A stretch of 64,000 nt of DNA from Neoarius graeffei (lineage: Eukaryota; Chordata; Actinopteri; Siluriformes; Ariidae), in contig NC_083581.1 in assembly GCF_027579695.1 (NCBI RefSeq), positions 61,392,200-61,456,199 of the forward strand, written 5' to 3'. Position 1 is the first letter of the stretch. Every line of letters starts with the position of its first letter. Both the position numbers and the translations under genes were made by a program. The notes under the pieces were generated by a model. It ran no database searches. It saw nothing but the letters and a program-made list of their open reading frames with translations, and had not been told where the DNA came from. This document shows, piece after piece, positions 56,847-64,000 of this stretch.

Positions 56847-58442
56847 CAACCCCGATTCCAAAAAAGTTGGGACAAAGTACAAATTGTAAATAAAAACGGA
56901 ATGCAATAATTTACAAATCTCAAAAACTGATATTGTATTCACAATAGAACATAGACAACATATCAAATGTCGAAAATGAGACATTTTGAAATTTCATGCC
57001 AAATATTGGTTCATTTGAAATTTCATGACAGCAACACATCTCAAAAAAGTTGGGACGGGGCAATAAGAGGCTGGAAAAGTTAAAGGTACAAAAAAGGAAC
57101 AGCTGGAGGACCAAATTGCAACTCATTAGGTCAATTGGCAATAGGTCATTAACATGACTAGGTAGAAAAATAGCATCTTGGAGTGGCAGCGGCTCTCAGA
57201 AGTAAAGATGGGAAGAGGATCACCAATCCCCCTAATTCTGCGCCGACAAATAATGGAGCAATATCAGAAAAGAGTTCAACAGTGTAAAATTGCAAAGAGT
57301 TTGAACATATCATCATCTACAGTTCATAATATCATCAAAAGATTCAGAGAATCTGGAAGAATCTCTGTACGTAAGGGTCAAGGCCGGAAAACCATACTGG
57401 GTGCCCGTGATCTTCGGGTCCTTAGACGGCAATGCATCACATACAGGCATGCTTCTGTATTGGAAATCACAAAATGGGCTCAGGAATATTTCCAGAGAAC
57501 ATTATCTGTGAACACAATTCACCGTGCCATCCGCTGTTGCCAGCTAAAACTCTGTAGTTCAAAGAAGAAGCCGTATCTAAACATGATCCAGAAGCGCAGA
57601 CGTCTTCTCTGGGCCAAGACTCATTTAAAATGGACTGTGGCAAAGTGGAAAACTGTTCTGTGGTCAGACAAATCAAAATTTGAAGTTCTTTATGGAACTC
57701 AGGGACGCCGTGTCATTCAGACTAAAGAGGAGAAGGACGACCCAAGTTGTTATCAGCGCTCAGTTCATAAGCCTGCATCTCTGATCTCTGCATCTTAGTG
57801 CGTGTGGCATGGGCAGCTTACACATCTGGAAAGACACCGTCAATGCTGAAAGGTATATCCAGGTTCTAGAGCAACATATGCTCCCATCCAGACGACATCT
57901 CTTTCAGGGAAGACCTTGCATTTTCCAACATAATGCCAAACCACATACTGCATCAATTACAGCATCATGGCTGCGTAGAAGAAGGGTCCGGGTACTGAAC
58001 TGGCCAGGCTGCAGTCCAGATCTTTCACCCATAGAAAACATTTGGCGCATCATAAAACGGAAGATACAACAAAAAAGACCTAAGACAGTTGAGCAACTAG
58101 AATCCTACATTAGACAAGAATGGGTTAACATTCCTATCCCTAAACTTGAGCAACTTGTCTCCTCAGTCCCCAGACATTTACAGACTGTTGTAAAGAGAAA
58201 AGGGGATGTCTCACAGTGGTAAACATGGCCTTGTCCCAACTTTTTTGATATGTGTTGTTGCCATGAAATTTAAAATCACCTAATTTTTCTCTTTAATTGA
58301 TACATTTTCTCAGTTTAAACATTTGATATGTCATCTATGTTCTATTCTGAATAAAATATGGAATTTTGAAACTTCCACATCATTGCATTCCGTTTTTATT
58401 TACAATTTGTACTTTGTCCCAACTTTTTTGGAATCAGGGTTG
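56847..58442 (+). mobile_element. Tc1-like element B, copy 2, nested in element C
   Basis: 1596 bp; CAACCCCGATTCCAAAAAAG and inverse, TA on both sides (56845-56846, 58443-58444). It sits in the right terminal repeat of element C, so element C is older. Confidence 0.95.
57208..58222 (+). pseudogene. Tc1 transposase of element B, copy 2, catalytic Asp lost
   Basis: Good N-terminal part ([34 protein letters not shown]) and LWSDKSKFEV (DK where copy 1 has DE). A frameshift occurs near 57785 and [11 protein letters not shown], in which the second catalytic Asp present in copy 1 is deleted. [11 protein letters not shown] keeps the Glu. Confidence 0.92.
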
Positions 58443-58569
58443 TAAGTTAAACAGATGTTATATTAAACTTTGTCTTGTCAACATTTTGGAAATTGTTTGT
58501 GTTCATTGAGATATTCTTTAAAATGTTACTTTTCAAAGGGGGTGTACTCATTTATGCTGAAAAATAATG

Positions 58570-60595
58570 CTGGCTTAAAAATAATGAAATTAAATATTGC
58601 AACATTAAAAAAGTACTATAAACGGCAATAAGCCATAATAAATTAAACAAAGTCAATATTGGATGCGAGATGACCCTTTGCTTAAAAAAACAGTAGTCTC
58701 AGGTACAATGAGTGTGGTTTTATAAGGAAATTAGCTGTAGGTTTTACTGAGCATCTTGCAGAACCAGTCTTCTGGACACTTTGTCACACTTGCTTCTTAA
58801 TTTTGCAGCAAAACCCAGTAGCTTTCATTATGTTTTCTTTTTTAATTTGAAAAGTGCCCTCTTATGTAATATGCTGCTGAGATATAAACATTTTTTTCTG
58901 TAACATTTAATTTTGTGCTATAAAATGAATGTTCAGAACTCTGAAATGTTTCTGTACTGACTTGATAATGTAGAAGTCATAAAATAGAAATGTATAAAGT
59001 TTGTATGAAAAAACCAGGGTGCATAATTTTGCACAGTGCTATATTATATACATATGTTCACTCTATAGAGTTGTTCTCATATCTAGGCTTAGGGGGATCA
59101 GTGCCAAAAACGTCTGGTCCTGCTTAGAGTTCACTCCAATCATGGTCCAAGTGCTATAGTATGGTTCATGCTGCTGGCTATGCGCTTTTCATGTTTAATG
59201 AGTTCCTCATGAAGAAAATATGGGTTGTACAAAATGCCCTTTTCCACACACATCCCTGTAGATTCACTGTGTTAGTGTTTCTGAAGGCACTTCCTCTTTA
59301 AACTTAGTACATGCACTATGTTAACAGTCCACTTTTTGTGGTGCTGCTATGATCCAGGAAGGAACTGGTCTGAGTTTATAATGAGTGTCGCTATGATATT
59401 GTAATACAGTTCACAAAACTACTTACTACACACTTATGAAGAGAGTATTAGGTTTTTAATGTTACATAGCTTTTCTGGATCTTTCTGTTAAGAATTTTTA
59501 ACAAGTCAGATGGTTATTATACATTATTATTATTATACATGATGACCACCCTTATGGAAAAATCACGTACATTTCACATGATCATATGTTCATATGTTTT
59601 TCACATGTTACTGAGTGAGCATTAAAGTGATTATGTGGGAAAAAAAAGTGAAAATGCAGCTCCTATTGCACATGTAAACAAGTAAACCTGTGGTATGTCC
59701 TACATGTAAAAAAAAAAAAATCACACAATCACAAGTCGAAATGCTATTTGTTTCACACGATTTGTTTTATTCCATATTTTATTTTATTTATTTTTACGAG
59801 TTGTATTACTCAATAAATGAATCAAGTGAAAAAAACCACATAAAAATAAATGTCCATGTGTGACATGTGAAGCGTCTAAATTATATACATTTCACATGTG
59901 AAATCATGTGATTATTATTAACAAGTGAAGTTTGTTTAATGTTTCTGTAAGAATAAATGCACAATCTCCTGAAATGCTGTTTTTGTGAAGAATCAAGAAA
60001 GAGTATCATTGTTTAATCTTTTTAAAATGTTGTATTCTCTCTGTCTGTAACTCATTAAGTTGAAATACTGTGCTCTTCTCCTTTTAAGTTTATTCAACAG
60101 GAACTATGTCAGCATGATCCCATACTTGCCACATGATCTGTAATGCTCACTCAAAAATAACACCTCCACAGCCTGCTTGCAGTTCCCGTTTAGACTTGTT
60201 TGGTGGAGGATAATTGAGGCCTGGATTGTCTTGAGTGACAGCTCACTTCTATTAATATGACCATGACTGATGATGTGTTATGAAAGTAATGGGGCAAGCC
60301 TATGACACAGCAAGCAAAGCTGTGGGCTATATGAGTGTCAGACTTTACCCTAGATTGTTTTTAGTTTCTAGTCTCAGTCATATCTTGAGCTTGTTATAAA
60401 AGATTGTTGATTTTTACCATGCTTCAAATTATATAAACTAACATAATGATTAACCTTAGAGTTTACTACCTAAGTAAGTACAGTATTTCATCTTAGAATA
60501 CTTAAATCTTGCAAACTACATCTAGACATTTACACATCATTCAATCTATGTACCTATCTGGCGCACACTCATGAATGCTTCTGGATTATTACCAC
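58570..60595 (-). other. Intron with Tc1-end relic and possible regulatory DNA
   Basis: 58925-59041 (GACTTGATAATGTAGAAGTC, CAGGGTGCATAATTTTGCAC) is a Tc1-type end relic. 59540-59960 is rich in CACATGTGAA words in both orientations (unclassified repeat). 60060-60350 looks unique, with no exon. Confidence 0.5.
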
Positions 60596-60598
60596 AAT

Positions 60599-60622
60599 TT
60601 ATATATATATATATATATATAT
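60599..60622. repeat. (AT)n microsatellite
   Basis: About 12 AT units beside the AGGGTGCATC element. Confidence 0.93.
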
Positions 60623-60628
60623 AAATAA

Positions 60629-61256
60629 GGGTGCATCAGTTGCCCCCTAAAAATGAAAAGTTCCTCCGATCATGATGCATTTTTGTTTTTATGTTCCTTT
60701 TGGTAAGAAAACACACTGGGTGAAATATTTTGACAAAATTCAAAAGTTTAATGGTGGCACCAGGAGCTCAAAGTTATGGAAAAAGCTGCTATTTTATGAC
60801 TTTTATGACAAAATTTCCATCACTTTTCATGAAACATTATGGCACCTTATAGAGTATACCAAATATCTTAGATACACATTTTTAGTAGATATTCTAAATA
60901 TATTATCAAGCACAGTTTGAGTTTTAGCTGTTCATTGAATCATTGTTCAACTACTTTTAAACAATACAAATGTATTATGAATCACATTAATGCTTCTCAA
61001 TCCCTTGCAAAGGTTCTTAACATGATCTCTGGGTCACAAGAAATCAATAAATGGAGTCCAACATTGTGATTCAAACCTTACGCGAAAACATAAAATAAGC
61101 GTTTTTTGGCAAAAAATGAACCTCATGGTGCCGCCATTAGACTTTTGAATATGGTCAAAAAATTTTACAGGATGTCTTTATTGGTGAAAAGGAACACCCA
61201 AACAAAAATGCATCAGATTTTATGAAAGTGAAGGCATATATGCGTGCCTTTAGGGG
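60629..61256. mobile_element. AGGGTGCATCAG inverted-repeat element, copy 2
   Basis: Reverse-oriented relative of 13012-13624, highly similar along its length. The left end AGGGTGCATCAGTTGCCC is intact; the right end has diverged. Confidence 0.85.
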
Positions 61257-61621
61257 GCGGCACGGTGGTGTAGTGGTTAGCACTGTCGCCTCACAGCAAG
61301 AAGGTCCAGATTCGAGCCCCGTGTCTGACGAGGGCCTTTCTGTGCGGAGTTTGCATGTTGTCCGCGTGGGTTTCCTCCGGGTGCTCCAGTTTCCCCCACA
61401 GTCCAAAGACATGCAGGTTAGGTTAACTGGTGACTCTAAATTGACCGTAGGTGTGAATGTGAGTGTGAATGGTTGTCTGTGTCTATGTGTCAGCCCTGTG
61501 ATGACCTGGCGACTTGTCCAGGGTGTACCCCGCCTTTCGCCCGCAGTCAGCTGGGATAGGCTCCAGCTTGCCTGCGACCCTGTAGAACAGGATAAAGCAG
61601 CTAGAGATAATGAGGATGAGA
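61257..61621 (+). mobile_element. Mermaid/HE1-type SINE
   Basis: Head GGCGGCACGGTGGTGTAGTG; TGCCTTTAGG repeated on both sides; tail GATAATGAGGATGAGAT. A small deletion before the core (CATGTTGTCCGCGTGGG). Confidence 0.93.
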
Positions 61622-61993
61622 TATGCCTTTAGGCTCAAACCCAAAATAATATGATGCATCTCTGAGGCAAGTTTGTAATAAAAAACTCCTTTACAAGGGT
61701 TTTCAAACTTTCTGCAGCCAAGAACCCCTTTAACTATAAAATAAATTTCACAGACCCCTTAAGTACAAATTTATTTTATGAACCTAATCCAATTATTCAA
61801 ATTCAAAAAGCATTAGGTTCATTTCATAAATGGGTACAATAATATTTTTCACTTATTCATGACACCATTTTTTCATGAAAAACTTTCCACATTAGGTTCA
61901 GGATGACACTACTGAGAAGATTTATTGGAGTTTGCATGAAACTCTGTCAAATAATCAATTCAACTGACCACTCAAACAGGCTAATACATAAGT
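61622..61993. other. Unclassified sequence
   Basis: No gene. GGGTTTTCAAACTTTCTGCA near 61698 resembles a hAT-type end, but no partner end was found. Confidence 0.35.
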
Positions 61994-62267
61994 TTAAAGG
62001 AGATACACAGAACCATGGCCTCACTTTTTGTTTATAAATGCCTTGAGACCTCAAGAATGGCACAGGAATAGTTTTAAGTGTTAACAATAAATCTAATATA
62101 GTAATTTTTACGATTAAAATGATTCATATAGGTAGCGGTCTGAGTGAATGACCTTGACATCTGTGACGTCGCAGCAGGAAGGCTATCTGTCTCATCACCA
62201 TTTCCACTATACTAAAACACAGAGCTGACTGCAACTCTGATCCTCCATTTTGAGCTAATTTATCGCC

Positions 62268-62512
62268 ATGCCATGTAGATGTGTTGCTGGCGGGTGCAGC
62301 AACATGACAGAAAGTGAATTTATGTTGCATTCATGGCCCAAGAATGTTCAAACTGCAAAGATTTGGACACATTTTGCGAGAAGTTCACGGGCACATTTTA
62401 CTGATGACTCGTATGAAATCTCTGATCTGTTGAGGAGCGTTGGCTATAAGCCCGTATTGAAAGAGGGTGGAGTACCAACAATTAAAGGAAAAGAAAACTA
62501 CAAGAAAAGAAA
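62268..62512 (+). pseudogene. THAP-type zinc finger exon, degenerate
   Basis: Starts MPCRCVAGGCSNMTESEFML and continues HSWPKN, IWTHFARSSRAHFTDDSYE and PVLKEGGVPTIKG, then a GTAAGT donor at 62513. The MPxxC-C start, HFTxDxY(F)E and K-L-GAVPT(I) pattern is THAP-like. The cysteine expected three residues before the His (CxxH) is Ser, and the segment before it is shorter than usual, so zinc binding is probably lost. An open continuation is possible from 62555. Confidence 0.65.
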
Positions 62513-63003
62513 GTAAGTTCAGTTGCACCAGTTCTCCCACAGTGTTAGCTGAGCAGTAATGGCGGAGTACTCAGTATGGAGAAAATGGAGAATGAGTGGA
62601 CCAGTCGTCAGAGTTCTCCGCTGGATATGCTCGCCTCAGCAGCAATATCTCACCCTCACATGGAAGAAGCAAATGAACGAAGAACTGAATGAAGAACTGA
62701 AAGTCAGATTGTTTCAAAACAAGAACACAGACGGGTAAGACGTGACTCTCGTTTGATTACATCACAACAACAACAACAACAACACTCGTTGTTTACCTGC
62801 ATTTAGATTAATACATGTAACTTGTACTGTGTATTTAAGTTACCAGTATAAGATTATTTAATTTGCTTCAGAATGTGATTGTCTCAGTTCAGCTGATTAT
62901 TTAATTAGCCTTTTACGTTTTATCAGTGAAAATGCATGCATGTACATGTATGTTGCACAAGTTATAATACCTATCCTATTTTAATGAGAGTCACATGAGA
63001 CTT

Positions 63004-63252
63004 TCAGTTCAATTCCATGTAATTCTCTAGACAGGTTTGTTCTCTGGCTTTATTTCGTAAGGTGGGGGCCTCCGTGGCCAACATGTTACTATCAGATTCA
63101 TTTTCCGATGGTTCAAACTGATACGGTTCTACGTGTATAGCAGTAGAATGTTCACACTCCAATTTCAGGACTATCACAGTAGTATTACTATCTGAGGAAT
63201 CTGAAGAATCTCCAATAAATTCGAACGAAGACGCCACTGCAACCACTCTCAC
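63004..63252 (-). pseudogene. Acidic open frame in the Kolobok-like element, function unknown
   Basis: 82 codons on the opposite strand to the THAP exon, converging on it: MRVVAVASSFEFIGDSSDSS and VEPYQFEPSENESDS. The Ser/Asp-rich start and EPYxFEP motif recall N-termini of repeat-associated fish proteins, but I cannot name the family. It may be a first exon of a second transposon gene. Confidence 0.4.
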
Positions 63253-63390
63253 CTGCCAAGTCTGGCTTTGGTCTATAGCTGTTAAAGGCCTCGGCCTTAA
63301 AACCAGTTACTGCTGTGACGTCACTCACTCAGGGCTGGCTGGCTCAGCGGGGCAGCTCGAATGCCAACTTAGTGGTCGATTTTAACTCAC

Positions 63391-63397
<7 letters not shown>

Positions 63398-63470
<73 letters not shown>
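63398..63470. repeat. (AT)n microsatellite
   Basis: About 35 AT units inside the Kolobok-like element. Confidence 0.95.
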
Positions 63471-63476
<6 letters not shown>

Positions 63477-63599
63477 TCCCATTTATGCAGCATACAAGAG
63501 TCAAGGATGGAGATACTATGCACTCAGAAATGTATTTAAAAATAAAGGTTCTGTGTATCTCCTTTAAGAACCCAATAAGGAGACCGTCAATGATGGCGT

Positions 63600-63940
63600 C
63601 ACTCACTCCGGCCCTGTGAGAAATCAAATCTGTGTAGAAGTTATATGCACCATAGGTACCCCTGCCTTCATGCCAGAAAGAATCAAAATCGGTGAAGAAT
63701 TGAGGGAGCAGAAGCAATTTGTGTGGAAACTGTTCATTAGGGATTCATTACTACATATTTTCATTATTAATTGCAATTATGCAAATTTGGGTAGAAGCCA
63801 TATGCACCCCAGTCAGACCAACCTTCCTGCCAAAAAGAATAAAAATCGGTGAAGAATTGAGAGAGAAGAAGCGATTTTCGTGAAACATGGACGACGCTGG
63901 ACGGATGACAGATGACAGACAACATACGATGGCATAAGCT
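63600..63940. repeat. Two degenerate ~170-bp tandem units
   Basis: GTAGAAG(TT/CC)ATATGCACC ... ATCGGTGAAGAATTGAG(G/A)GAG occurs at about 63632-63718 and again at 63801-63868. It is followed by GGACGGATGACAGATGACAG. Family not recognised; the right edge runs off the window. Confidence 0.75.
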
Positions 63941-64000
63941 CATCACCTGTTGGCCAAATGCGCTAATAAGTATAACAACAAGCAAACTGTGCATAACCTT

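Larger units (their letters stand above)
55354..58560 (+). mobile_element. Tc1-like element C, interrupted by element B copy 2
   Basis: Ends CAGTGCTCAGCGTAAATGAG after TA, and the inverse CTCATTTATGCTGA at the right (last bases lost). The long terminal repeats include ATTTCCAAAATGTTGACAAG... and its inverse. About 1.6 kb once the inserted element is set aside. Confidence 0.93.
61994..63567. mobile_element. Kolobok-like DNA transposon (TTAA-flanked, THAP remnant)
   Basis: Perfect 17-bp inverted ends AGGAGATACACAGAACC (61998-62014) and its complement (63547-63563), each bounded outside by TTAA (61994-61997, 63564-63567). TTAA duplications plus a THAP-type protein point to the Kolobok superfamily as I know it; piggyBac lacks THAP. 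Interior: THAP-like exon (+), a second open frame on the - strand and a long (AT)n run. Too small to encode a full transposase. Confidence 0.75.

Noticed and set aside
1921..61621. Many 60-130 codon frames reading [18 protein letters not shown] or [18 protein letters not shown]
   Set aside because: All lie in copies of the tRNA-derived SINE; the frames are by-products of a conserved noncoding repeat.

Overview
This is vertebrate, almost certainly teleost, nuclear DNA. It holds two conserved split genes, GT-AG introns, abundant TA/TG microsatellites, many copies of a tRNA-headed Mermaid/HE1-type SINE and several Tc1-like DD34E transposons. Together these are typical of ray-finned fish such as catfishes, but the species cannot be fixed from sequence alone. 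No bacterial, CRISPR or viral gene was seen. About three quarters of the window is intron, and much of that is transposon sequence.

Layout. (1) 2.8-19.8 kb, + strand: the last 15 coding exons (637 codons plus stop) of eif4g3, the translation-initiation scaffold. They run from the end of the MIF4G domain through the MA3 and W2 domains. All exon phases join and all introns are GT-AG. (2) 19.8-21.0 kb: the eif4g3 and phc2 genes meet tail to tail; their stop codons are about 2.0 kb apart. (3) 21.0-52.7 kb, - strand: nine coding exons of phc2, a Polycomb PRC1 polyhomeotic protein, with glutamine-rich region, conserved homology motif, FCS zinc finger and C-terminal SAM domain. The last intron is 13.4 kb and splits a glycine codon inside the SAM domain. 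One intron uses a GC donor. A CpG-rich block at 40.4-40.9 kb lies upstream of an in-frame ATG that would give the known short PHC2 isoform. (4) 52.7-64 kb: probably more phc2 intron, since the 5' exons are not found here. It is filled with nested Tc1 elements, MITEs, a SINE and a TTAA-flanked Kolobok-like element with a THAP-type finger remnant.

Mobile DNA can be ordered in time by nesting. SINEs sit inside a Tc1 remnant, inside a CAGGG-ended hAT-like element and inside another SINE. That hAT-like element is itself inside a SINE. One Tc1 family interrupts the reverse transcriptase of a LINE and, in a second copy, the terminal repeat of another Tc1 element. A roughly 2-kb tandem duplication in an eif4g3 intron supplies natural empty sites proving two insertions and duplicates a splice donor.

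The two host genes act in different processes (cap-dependent translation; Polycomb silencing), so their adjacency need not be functional. The most interesting items are the Kolobok-like THAP element, two CAGGG-ended elements with 5-bp target duplications, the shared nonsense mutations of two Tc1 copies, the (TG)18 tract directly at an eif4g3 splice acceptor, and the phc2 GC-AG intron and internal promoter.
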